DNA of 64,000 nt from Owenia fusiformis (lineage: Eukaryota > Annelida > Polychaeta > Sabellida > Oweniidae). The notes under the pieces are model-generated. The model searched no databases. It saw only the letters and a program-made list of their open reading frames with translations, and was not told the DNA's origin. A program made the position numbers and the translations under genes. Positions 23,401-35,400 of this stretch are shown here, piece after piece (the stretch's first letter is position 1; every line of letters starts with the position of its first letter). The stretch is from positions 3,697,318-3,761,317 of the forward strand of contig CAIIXF020000012.1 of assembly GCA_903813345.2 (NCBI GenBank). Direction: 5' to 3'.

Positions 23401-26400
23401 TATATTAGTTGGAATTTCGTGTTTTTAAAATGCCCCAGAATGCTTCGATATGCAATCTAATTTTTAAAGGAGGAGGGAAAGTTTTGCATCAGATTTCGTT
23501 CTGTTATACGTTGGATTGTGGCTATTTTCTTTTGTGGATTTAACAGGTGCATATGTAAGATTAATGCATTAGCTCCAGGAAAAGCACTCAAAGAGATGAT
23601 AAAGTAATTTTGACATTGAGACAGGGGAGGTGCAAACAACCAAACCACATGTTTTTTCTGAAATGTTGTTCTGATTTTCAACCCCTTCCATCCCTGCTTT
23701 TACAATTTTTGTTGTATCAATATGTTGCATTTTGACACACATCTAAAATAACCACTTTAAAGGAATAAGTGTTTCCTTCAGGGGTTTTAAAGATATCCAT
23801 TATGGGTGACCAAAATTAGCTGAAAGCAATGTATCGTATGAGTTTTCCCCATGATTAAATAACATGGGAAATATTGTTTTCCACTTTATCTAAAAGGAAT
23901 CACAATGTTCCTTAAATGAGTTAACTGTGTGTCGAAACACAACATATTGATGCAAGAAAAATTTAAAAAGCAGGGATGGACGGGGTTGAAAATCAGGAAA
24001 ACATTTCAGAAAAAACATGTGGTTGGGTTGTTTGCATCTGCCCTGTCTCAAAGTCGAACTTATTTTATCATATCTAGAAGTGCTTTTCTTGGAGGTAATG
24101 CATTGGCCTAACATATGCACCTGTTTTAATCCTCAGAAAATGGCTAAAATCCAACATTCATGACTGTCTAAAATCTGTTGCGCTAATTTCCCTCCCCCTC
24201 TTTTTCCCCCTGAGCTCATGAATGAAACAACATTGACAAAGGCTTAATTGTGCCAAAAATTAATTCCCTTGTGTATGTTTTGGCAAAACTTTTTGAACAG
24301 TTTACCCAGATAAACCAAATCACAAACTATTGCATAAATTGACTCATCTACAAAATTTACAAATAGTGTCTTCAAAAGGAATTGGACTTTTGAGGAAATG
24401 TACCTTAAATAAGTTTCCAAAAAACGCAACCCAATGTTTCAACTTTTCTGGATCACTCACTATCGTCCACGCTCCCAATATCTGTTCTATCAGTGGATTT
24501 GAGTGAAAATTAGCTGATGATTCTTCAACTCCAAGTATTGAAATCTTCCAGAATTCAAATACGTTGTCAGCTACTTTTCCTTCTAAGCCACCTAAAATAG
24601 AATAGGAATTACTGTGGTCTTTGATGTACAATGGATCAGTTACTTATGCCTAGGTCACATAGCCGCCGGGCGCCGGCACTCATCAGCCGATTCCTAAATT
24701 GACCGGCGCCGGTGACTTTTCACCGATGTCTTGATCTAAACGTGAGTATGGTCACATTAGTACAGGCATCGTACGGCGCCCGCAATCAATTGAATCTGAA
24801 AGACATCGCACAGGTATCGCAAGGCTATCTGCCGATGGCCGTACGGCACCCGCCAGGACATCGGTTGATCTACGGCCTCTAGATTTATACTAAATTCTTG
24901 TATGACCCAGAATGACTGTTCCACATGGCGTGAATGCAAGATTTGAAAACGAAATACTTCGATAGACAGGCCCTTCCAGGATAATAATGATTTCCAGAAA
25001 CCACTGTATTTATGCCCAGAAAGTACTCATGGTGAAAGATATGACCGTCTAAAATCACTTGCCATACTGCACGTGGTCTTTTCATCAAAGTGCACCCTGA
25101 CCTTAATTCATTTTTAGATCTTTCATATATGTCTAACTGTCCATCCGATGCTATTAGCAAAATTCCATATTTCTTCATCTTTCTTTTGTCTGTCCTCGTA
25201 AAGAGAATTTGTTTGGTCATAAAAATATGGCCTATCTTCAAAGAACTTGGCAATTTTTTCTTCTATTTCAAGTGGAGTACCCTCTTCCCTAGACACATCT
25301 AAATCTTCATCATCCACCAGCTCACTAGCATTGTTATTGTCTTTTTCCACTTGCTTTCCAAGGCCTTCCTCATATATGGCCCATTGGCCTTATCCCCTCT
25401 ATCCTTAGCCTTTGGCATATTAACTGTGATTGAGACAGTGAACTTTCGTATTAAAATTGTGACCCTTGAAAATACTGTACTCACAAAAACATTCAGAAGA
25501 TTTTTAAAATAAATGATTTGTAATGATATATGCATGAGTGAATATACGCATAAAAATGTATCACTCTATTCAATGTGTATGGCAGACATACACGATTAAT
25601 GTCAATATAAGAACGACTAGATCAACCCACCCACCCAGCCATTCAAATGTGTTTCATTGTTTTACAGTAAGTCTAATCGTTCCATTTGTTTTATAAAAAA
25701 TCTCTGACAGTGTGTAGTAATTATAATTCCTTATCTCATTATTTTTAAAACCTTTATATCACTATAAGTAATCATTATTAAGATTTATCAAACAAATCAG
25801 CACGCAAAATCCCAAGATGACCGTGCGATGCCACCGGGCGCCGTAAGATAATCGTACGATGACTGGACGGGACACGGCCGGGTAGGTACCAATGAGTTTG
25901 GTTGAGAAAAAATCGCCAAGACATCGGCAAATTTTATCTCCGCGATAAAACTCTGCCGGTGCCCGTACGATGTCTAAAAATCGGGCGATGATCGCCACTC
26001 ATCGGCGCCCATTAAATGCCCGGGCTCGCCGGCCGATTTTGAACAAAATACTCATCGGCCGGGCGCCGTAATAAAAATCGGAGCCTATGTGACCAAGGCA
26101 TTAGTTACTATGATAAAATAAGGAGCAACAACTGATGTTACAGGGTCCAGATTTAGACTAGCCCAAGTTAACAATTTGGAGATATTGACAATTAGGAGTT
26201 TGTTGCATTTTCTTGTTATTTGAAAAATGAATAAAATTAATGATGGAAAATGTACAATCACAGGATGTCCAGAAAGTAAAGATACAAATACTCTTACATT
26301 CACCAGTTCACCATTCCACATAATAATATCCCATACCTATCTTCACAATATTGTCTGCAACCCCCATACTATCTTCATAACCAAAAGGGCCATCCTTATC

Positions 26401-29400
26401 ATGGTCCCAAGCCAAGAGGGCTGTCACTATTTTCAATATATATGTATAGGATATCCTATGATTTTGAGAGATATCATTTTTATTAGAGGTGTGCACTGTT
26501 GGTAAATCACTTAATCGATCAACAAAATATTTTAATCGATTAATCATTGATTAATCATTCTAACATAAATGATGCATCGCGATAGCCGCGCCCCCTTTGT
26601 CTTTATCCCTCACAAACGGCAGATAAGATGGATGGAGATCTGGCATAATTTCCCTACAATTTTCTAATTCTTTAATAATAGGCGATAATTCATTAGTTTG
26701 GTTTGATTGCATACCTCTATTGAATGTAATATATATCAATAAGATGTATCAGTAAAACACAAAAACAACAAAGGTAAGCGTCAGGCTTAGGGTAATTAGC
26801 TTGTTTGGCAGTTTGAGTTTTAAGCTTGACATGTCAACCTGACAAATTATGTCTCAATCAGTCAGTGACATCATGTAAGCCTTCTCACGGCAGGATATTG
26901 AAGATTATATTTTTGAGAATCAGTTAATTGAGTATTAAGAATCTTAATCGATTACACTTGTGTCGATCAATTAATCGATGATTGATTAAAAGTTCACACC
27001 TCTAATTTTTATCCACGAGTTGATATAAATATCTGGACGAGTGAGCGTAGCGAATGAGTGCAGATATTAATATCAATGAGTGGATGAAAATGATATCACA
27101 AAAAAATCATAGGATGTTCTATTTATCCCATAGTTCACCTAACCATGGACGTAGTTGGTATACGTTCATGACCTAACAAAGCATTTCAAAACAACATTCA
27201 GTTTTATTTTGTCATTTGAATATCGCCAAAACATAAATAATTTCCATATTTGTGACGTCAAGAAATCACCATGTAAGCTCATGTAATAATGCATGTCACA
27301 TTTGCGGAAGTTTTCAAATCCGTGGAAAAAAGTGATATCTGTGGAATATTCTCCGTATTCCACAGATATCGCTTTTTTCCACGCATTTGCAAAATATCAT
27401 AAATATATATACGTGTTATTCTACAGATTTGACCTCAACTATGGGATAAATACATGTATTCAATTACATTCACCATTCCATGTAATAATACCCCATACCT
27501 ATCTTCACAATATTGTCTGCAACCCCCATACTATCTTCATAACCAAAACGGCCATCCTTATCAAGGTCCCAAGCCAAGAATCCCGTCACTATTTTCCTCA
27601 CCCACTGTCTAGGAAGATCTCTGAATCTTACCTAAGGGATCATTAAAACTGCATTAGGTGTATTAAGCACTTATAAAAATGACATATAATTCCTGGCTTT
27701 GTAACCTGTCTCTAAATCATTTTCTCACTAAAGTCACTGATATAGTGAATAATTGTAACAATTATTTTTGTTTAAAGCTTAATTCCCTTTTCATCTTGAA
27801 TTAGTATTTCCAGGTTTTAACATTGATATGCTTTCAAATCATCTGAATTTTCAATGACCCCATTACAAGTTCTTAGTTTCCTTATCTGAAAGTCCTGGAA
27901 AAAATTTGAAAATATTGTTTAATCATTCAAATATTACTTTTAGGGACTTGAAAAACTTTGAATCTTTAGCTGTTAACATGAAAATTGTCATGAAATGTTT
28001 TCTAAACATGCTTTCAAAATAAAGCAATATTGTAGGCCAATCTAGGTTGAAAACAAGTATTTATAGTAAAATTTGAAATGTTAGTGAGTACTTTGAATTT
28101 AAAAAATAAGCAATCAAATGACCAAATTGAAACAGTTTATTTAAAAATAGAAACATATATATTTTTCCTAACTTTTGTATATTTCACTAGTAATGTATAA
28201 TGTGCAGCAAAGCTGTGGCCTTTTGTAATTTTGTAATTTAGGGAGTTTCAGCCATGTTAATTTTTTCCGAAAATAACATGGCAGAGAAGTATCAAAATAT
28301 AAGAGGACACAGATATGATAGCTAAACAACAAAAGTCAGGATAAATATAAATGTTTCTATTTTTTACATAAACTGTTTCAATTTGGTCATTTGATTGCTT
28401 ATTTCTTAAATTCAAAGTACTCACAAACATTTAAAATAGTTAGGCTGAATCACTTGAAAAATCCTCCCAATAATTCTTTTTATGATAGAAGCACCAAAAT
28501 TGGTACAAGTGTAGCTGATTGGAATTGAAAAAAAATGGCTCGAGGCAGCAAGTGATCCGGAGCCTCGTTTTGGAAAAAAATCAAAATGGCCGCCCGTCTA
28601 TTTGTGATTTTGCCGATTTCTATTAAAATCTCAAAATCCTCTAACATATTAATGAAAACTGCATAGAAACCTCAAGAAATGTCCATGAAATGAATCTTTA
28701 TTGATGAACTGACATTTAACTTGAGTTTTAAATGTAAAACGGCGTAAAACAAGGTTCAGTTTTATGACCTGTACTATTAAGTTCATAAATGACATATATT
28801 CATCAAAAATTGTTAACCAAATACTGAGTACTTACATAATATTGGATAATAAGATCTCTTACTTCTACTGAACAACGTATATAGGAGAATATATTCAGCC
28901 ACATATCTAATATAAGGGGGTTATTGTTACAGTTCCAGTTAGATGGTGCTACAATGCGAAAATGTCAATACTGGGGCAATTTATGTTTGATAAATTGTCG
29001 CAATTTATGGTTGATAAATTGTCTATGTTTTACATTTTTGATCACCATCTTTCTCAAATATCAACTATTTTGTCCTTCATTGTTACTCTCACTAATCAGT
29101 GCAAAGCCCACTGCACTTACAAAGGCCTGTGCATTTTGCCCAACCAGCTTTTTTACATGAACAATACTGAGGACGACACCCCTTGCTGCATTGACACTTT
29201 ATGAGTTCTCTGCATGCAATTGACGCTTGCTGAGGGTAGACCAAAGTGGAATCACATGATCACCATCATCCTCCTCTCAGCCAAACTTCAAATAATCCTG
29301 GACACCACTTGGGCGAGGATCCAGTATTTGGCCCCAAACAATCCCTCCTGTGAAGGCCGATCTCCTAATATGCTTCTCCAAAGCTGCCTTAGTTGGAGGT

Positions 29401-32400
29401 ATCTTGTCAATCTGTCTTCCCTTCTTGGTGAAAAGATATTTTCTGGTTGAGTTATTATCAGTTGTTGAACTTGTCCTGTCATAAAGAATAATGACAAAAC
29501 GTTTTTTTTTCCGTGGCCAAAGAATGACGATATGCTATCACACCCAGTAAATGCATGGAAAACAGGGAGACATTCAGATTTGGTAGGTCCAAGAGCTCTT
29601 GCCATCTCATGAGCAGCCAAATACTATAGTTTTTCCCAGTTCCAAATGCAACCCATATGCTAATACCTAGTTGGGCAGAGGCAGCTACAGCAAGGACAAC
29701 TATATCAGTATCATTGCATCTGATAAGTATTTTGGCAAACCCTCTTCTAGCCATATGGGCAATGTGGACAAACATTTTGGTATCTTTTTCTTCGTGAGAA
29801 CATGGCTCCAAGTCATTTGTATCACTAATTGCAGTATTGCAAATCACCTTCTCACCAATGGTGGTCACAATCTGTTTATTTGCATCTAATGGAAGACTTG
29901 ATAGTTTGTAGGCTAAAGTACCAAACAACTGTTGCTTGTTGAAGTCATCTCTCAAGTAAGACTGCCAGTTTCTGGCCACAGTGTTAGCAAGATACGTCAT
30001 CCTTCTGTCACCTTTCCCACGCTTCTGTCTTGTCATTGTCTTCACGCTCCTTGTCATGTACTCATCCCAAATTATATCGAGGCGATCAACATGTTGCAGC
30101 TGACCTTGGATGTAGGGAAGGAAAACATCAGTGGCATAATCCTCAAAGGAAGGTGTACTGAACATGCACCATCTATTATTTCAGCATCAACGACAGGCCT
30201 ATCTTTTTCCCTAGGGTCAATATCCTCCATGCAGTCAAGTAGCTCTGATTTGTCACCATTTCTGAGGACACCATACTTTGCCAGTGAAGGTGGATACTCC
30301 TGGTTCTCATGCATGAAAAAGACAGCAAGATCAGTGTTTCTTGTCTGACATGTGATGTACAATTTGGAGAATAAATCACAGTCATTTCTCATTTCCTTGA
30401 TTTGAGGTTTCTGATTTGTTTTGGGGTATTTTGCTGCTAAACATTGCGAGCTTGTGGCGTTTTATGGGTGTATCCAATGGTTCAGTTCTCTCCACAAGAC
30501 GTTCAGTTGTATACTTAGTGAAGCTTTGGCTCCCAATGTCTTCTATACTTCTGATGGTGTCACTTACTGATACATTTACAACATCCTTTGTGTTAGTAGT
30601 AAATACATCTTCACCTGACACAAGGAATGGATTGCCTAGTTTATCAATAGTGGTCACAACAGTGAATACATCATCTCTAAATTTCTGTGGGATGCTTGCT
30701 GTTTGCTCGTGGTGGCTAAAGTCTTCGTTGGCTTTCATGTCTCCTATACTTGAGACTTCTTCAAACTCTTTGATGATCTGGGATATTGCAGGACCAGCTA
30801 TCATCCATCGTTTCAGTGCAATAGGATTCTCTGTTATTCCTATAGCCCCACCAGAACCCTTAATCAGAGCATTATTTTGCTCATGGGCCTGGTCTATAGG
30901 GATGGCTGAGAATGACCTAGGTGTCTTCTGAACTGTAAAGTGACCTTCATTGACAACGCTGATACAGATCTGGGTGAGTTGTCTCCAATTGGACCATGTC
31001 CCTTAGGTGTTTTGGGATAGTGTGTATGCAATATTCATATTTATTGTAATATTTGACCATATTACCATGTTGAAATGCTACTCACATTAAGTGCAATATA
31101 TGTATTTATTGTAATATCAGTCTTCAACCATATGCATGATACAATTCACATTTAGTGCAATATTTGTATTTATTGTAATTTTTGACCATATGCAACATAC
31201 TACCCTCATTTAGTGCAATATATACAGAATATCACATCATTTTGAGTGATATCATTTTTATCGCCGAGTTGATATCAAATATCAACACGAGTGAGCGAAG
31301 CGAATGAGTGTTGATATTTGATATCTACGAGGCGATAAAATGATATCACGAGAAATTATGTGATATTGGGTTTATCCCATGATTACAATTCGCCAATTCT
31401 TCGCCAGACGAATTTGCAACGGCCATTTTGATTTGTACTTTACTCACTGCGCAGTAATATGCACTACTTTCTGTACATGATATAGTTCTTCATAAATACC
31501 ATTTTTAATCGTTATTAAGCAGCCTTTTAATCAAATTATATACACAATTGTAATTCAATACAATTAACGGACCTTTTTTCTCAAAAGAGAATAAATTATC
31601 TGACCTAATTTCCAACAATATTGTGGCGCGAAATGCAAATGTGATATCACACGGATATGCGTGAGATAAACGATATCACACGCATATGAGTTTGATAAAC
31701 GATTTTCTGGAAAATATCACATGGATTTCAATAATATCAGAAATATCAATAGCTGTTATTGTACAGATAACACATTAATCGTGGGATAAATATATTTATT
31801 ATGCAATATCCATCTCACATTGGGTGCAATATATGTACTTAATGTAATGATTGACAATATGAGTCATAAGTCTCATGAACTGCTTATTTATGCGAAACTG
31901 ATTAATCAGAGTTGTGAATTTATATCATTGGTTATTAATATATAAATCTTTACCAGAGACATTATATGTCTCTGTCTTTATGAATGTTGACCCAACCTGC
32001 CCATTGGGGGTAGTAATGGGTGACACTCAGATATATTGTATACTGTGTCTCATAAGTCGGCACCGGCTGGTGATGTTACAAAATGTTGTTTAAATTATGT
32101 ATTTTATATGTATATTGTAATATCAGTGACACAAAAATAAACTATTTTAAACTAAACTAAATCTAAACTGTATGATCCAATGCAAAAAAACAGGGCATCA
32201 TCTTGGTCAAAGCAGATATGTAGAGTTTAAAGTCTGCCTCTCTCAGGGATCCAACAAAGATCATAAGCAGCATTTTAAGGTGCTGGATAGCCCAGTATTT
32301 GAACTGGAGGGAATTGTCTTCCCCTTCCCTTTTCATTCTTCAAAGGATAGGGGGGCTACATCACTGAGTTCGGCAACAGCTAGGTATATGCTGAAAGCTT

Positions 32401-35400
32401 TCTTCATTTAGGATGTGGAGTGCTGCAAACGTAATTTGACGTGCTCTTCGAGTCTTGGTTATATGGCTTAAGGAAGGACTCTGCAGTACCAACTGATTTG
32501 ACTGAGCAATTACATTTACCCAACCGCTGTCTGTCAGCCAATCACCAATCACCTTCTGGAATGCCATTTCTATATGGAAACCTCCAAACATGATCAAGTA
32601 TTTATCTTCCCCATGTGTGTCAGGGTATATCCATTGAATGGTTTTCAGGGAAGCAAACAATGGTTGGTCAGCCGCAAGAACTGGTATTTGACCAGGATTT
32701 ACTAAATGTATGTCAGGTTTGACTATGTCCATACCATGTTTTAACATGGCTAGAGATTTTTTCCAAAAGATAATATATTTAAAATCCATTCAGAGCAGAG
32801 TCTATCCAGCATTTATTCTCAATCATATATGTGACTCTCATATTGATTATTGTATAATTATGAGTAACTCAATAAAAGCTTATAAAATAGTACATGGCTT
32901 AATACTGAGCCTTGCTGAACACCCATTTTAATAGTTAAATATATTGTAAAGTAGTTCCTATATCACAAGCAACTGTCTGGAATTCCCTTAAACAAATACA
33001 ATTGGTTTAGAGCTAAAATACAACATTAATTCAAAAATAATTCAAATTTCTTAAAAATCTATATGTATTGGCGGCCATCTTGGATTTTTTCAGAACGAGG
33101 CTCCGGATCACTTGCTGCCTCGAGCCAATTTTTTTCAATTGCCTTCAGTTACACTTGTACCAATTTTGGTGCTTCTATCATAAAAAGAATTATCGTAAGG
33201 TGATTAGGCTTAGCTAAAAAGGACCATGTGCAGTATGGCAAGTGATTTTAGACAGAGTGCTTTCTGGCCATAAAAACAATGGTTTTTATTAAAACAACAT
33301 GTTTTCTTTCAAGTGAAGTCCCAATTATAGTAAAATATCAATCCAACTCTCTGAAAAATTATGGATAAGGGCCCCACCCTGGCACTTTTTATGGAAATAT
33401 TAGGCTTATTTTCTAAAAAGAGGATCTTGCTGTTCTCAATTTAAACATATCAAAAATTTCTTCTACACTACATGAACAATTTCTGAAAAGGGAATGCGTA
33501 TTGAACACTGGTATTGAAATGCGTTAAAGTTAAAAACTCGTGCTATCTATTGTTTTCAGCATCATTTTGGTCTTCGAAAGTTGATATCTTCAAAACTAGA
33601 CTTTCAATACAATTATATTTTTGAAAATGTTTTAGACCCCTTGTTGAATAATCTTTTCATGCAATACAAATCAGAAAAGGAAGATCCTCTTTTGAGTAAA
33701 TAGGTTCAATATTTTGAAAAAAATGTTGACATGGGGTCCCTATTAATAATTTTTCAAATTGTTCGATTGATATTTTTATCATCATGGGTACTTAACTTGA
33801 AAGGAAACATATTGTTTTAATAGAAACCACTGTATTTATGCCCAGAAAGTACTCATGGTGAAAGATATGACTGTCTAAAATCACTTGCCATACTGCACAT
33901 GGTCTTTTTACTGTATCATGTTTTATTTATTTGTTTATTAGGTTAGGTTAGGATGTTTGCAATTTATGTGTGTGACAGCTAAAATTCTACTTGAAATAAA
34001 TTTCAAATACCAGAGTTTCACATACCACATTTTGATAACAATGTTTGAATAGATTATAATCACTGTTCCACAACTAGTTACGTTGACAGAATGTCAATGT
34101 AACAAAATGGATGAACTTCCTGGTTAGGTTTTTTTTGTTTTCTGGATTTATATATACTAATATGTCAATTAAAGTTGCAGATTATAATTTGGCACATAGC
34201 TAGAAAATATAGTCTAGTTTTAATAAGTTTTCGATTTGGAATTTGTTTTCTAAATGAAGTTGCAATTCATATATTTAGTCCCTCGCTTTTGTTACATTGA
34301 CGTTACCAATGTTACTTTATGTGAATGTAACAAAAGTGATGGTCTAAATGCATGAATTACAGCTTTATTTAAAAATCAAATACCAAACCAAGAACATTTC
34401 TAAAAGTTAGACTATATTGTCTTACTTTGTGCCAAATGATAATCTTCAACATGACCTGTACGTAGGTTTAAATCGAGAAAACAAAAAACTTGTATCCAGG
34501 AAGTTCATCCATTTTGTTATATTGATGTTCCATCAAAGTAACTAGTTGTGGAACAGTGACAATATAAGCCTCTAAGTCACTAGAATTAACTCATACATTT
34601 ATTTTTCACTCATACTTGTATTTCTTATTTTAATAACAACATCTGTATTCCAAAATAGTTTTTCAAAAATTATAAGACCATCGTTGGTCATGACATATTT
34701 GTATTTGCATTTCATTCAATGTTATTTAGGCAATGATGAATGAAGAATACAAGTGTATAATAAATTAATTAATCATTAAACACATTAAAATATGATGTAA
34801 TAATGTGCATACAGTGCAATGATTTAGACTCAAAACAATACTCACTTGATTTGATGTATCATCCATGTTGAAGTGTACAGTGTACCACAGTACTAGTTGA
34901 TTTGAATGTTTAGTAGACCTTCTTTAATTCATAGCTGGGTAAACACGTCACTTCTGTTTTACATGATTGATATGGATGACATAGTTACTGATTTTTTATA
35001 ATGAACTTAAAATTTTAAAAGGGAGCTAGTAAATTTTAATTTGTATGGTGTATCATAAGCTTGGGGCAAAGAGCATCACATTTAAATAACTGTATGTCAC
35101 AGACAACATTTGAATTGAAATTGTTCATGACATAAATGGGAAAGAGTGTCATGGTCGTTAAAGTTAAAAGCCCCCCCCCCCCCCCGGTGAATTTTATGAA
35201 AAGTGTTTACATGGGCAGGTTTAGAAAAAATGTTTTTCAATGGAAGGAAAATGGAACTGGAAAACGATTTCAGGATGTTATGATAACTAAGGTGTTTGGA
35301 TATACAGGTTTTATCCTGTATCCCACCCAACAAGTTTGAGAGAGATATAGAGAAATATTACAATACAATATGGGTTAATGTCTTATTCATGTATTTTTGA

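Larger units (their letters stand above)
29300..32789 (-). pseudogene. Broken gene of a recurrent invertebrate family with XPG/PIN-like acidic motifs
   Basis: Fragments run in order on the minus strand. 32789-32150 has 'VNPGQIPVLAADQPL', 'LIMFGGFHIEMAFQ' and 'LREADFKLYISALTKMMP', with a frame change near 32400. 31010-30400 has 'RSFSAIPIDQAHEQNNALIK' and 'ALKRWMIAGPAISQIIKEFE'. 30400-29480 has 'DLFSKLYITCQTRNTDL', 'RLDIIWDEYM', 'KRGKGDRRM', 'CSHEEKDTKMFVH', 'RCNDTDIVVLAVA' and 'HAFTGCDSISSFFGHGKK'. I know this architecture as a high-copy uncharacterised family in invertebrate genomes. The H-E-E/K-D-T and D-T-D-x-V-V-L motifs resemble XPG/PIN nuclease acidic residues (inference). Frameshifts plus an intervening ~1.1-kb insertion (31.0-32.15 kb) show it is dead. 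Confidence 0.65.
28441..33212 (-). mobile_element. 4.8-kb element with ~150-170-bp inverted ends carrying an XPG/PIN-like gene
   Basis: 28441-28600 recurs inverted at 33066-33212, with shared blocks 'aattctttttatgatagaag', 'ggctcgaggcagcaagtgat' and 'ccggagcctcgtt'. The interior carries, on the minus strand, a broken member of a large invertebrate protein family. The boundaries are approximate and no clear target duplication was found. The XPG-like acidic motifs make an Academ-type transposon one possibility (inference). Confidence 0.5.

Noticed and set aside
26309-26432. Second exon-2-like segment as a mutually exclusive exon
   Set aside because: It has a donor but no acceptor and lacks the first codons; a partial duplication explains it better.
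29671-30931. Plus-strand ORFs of up to 171 codons
   Set aside because: They are antisense to the XPG/PIN-like pseudogene, whose minus-strand motifs are recognisable.
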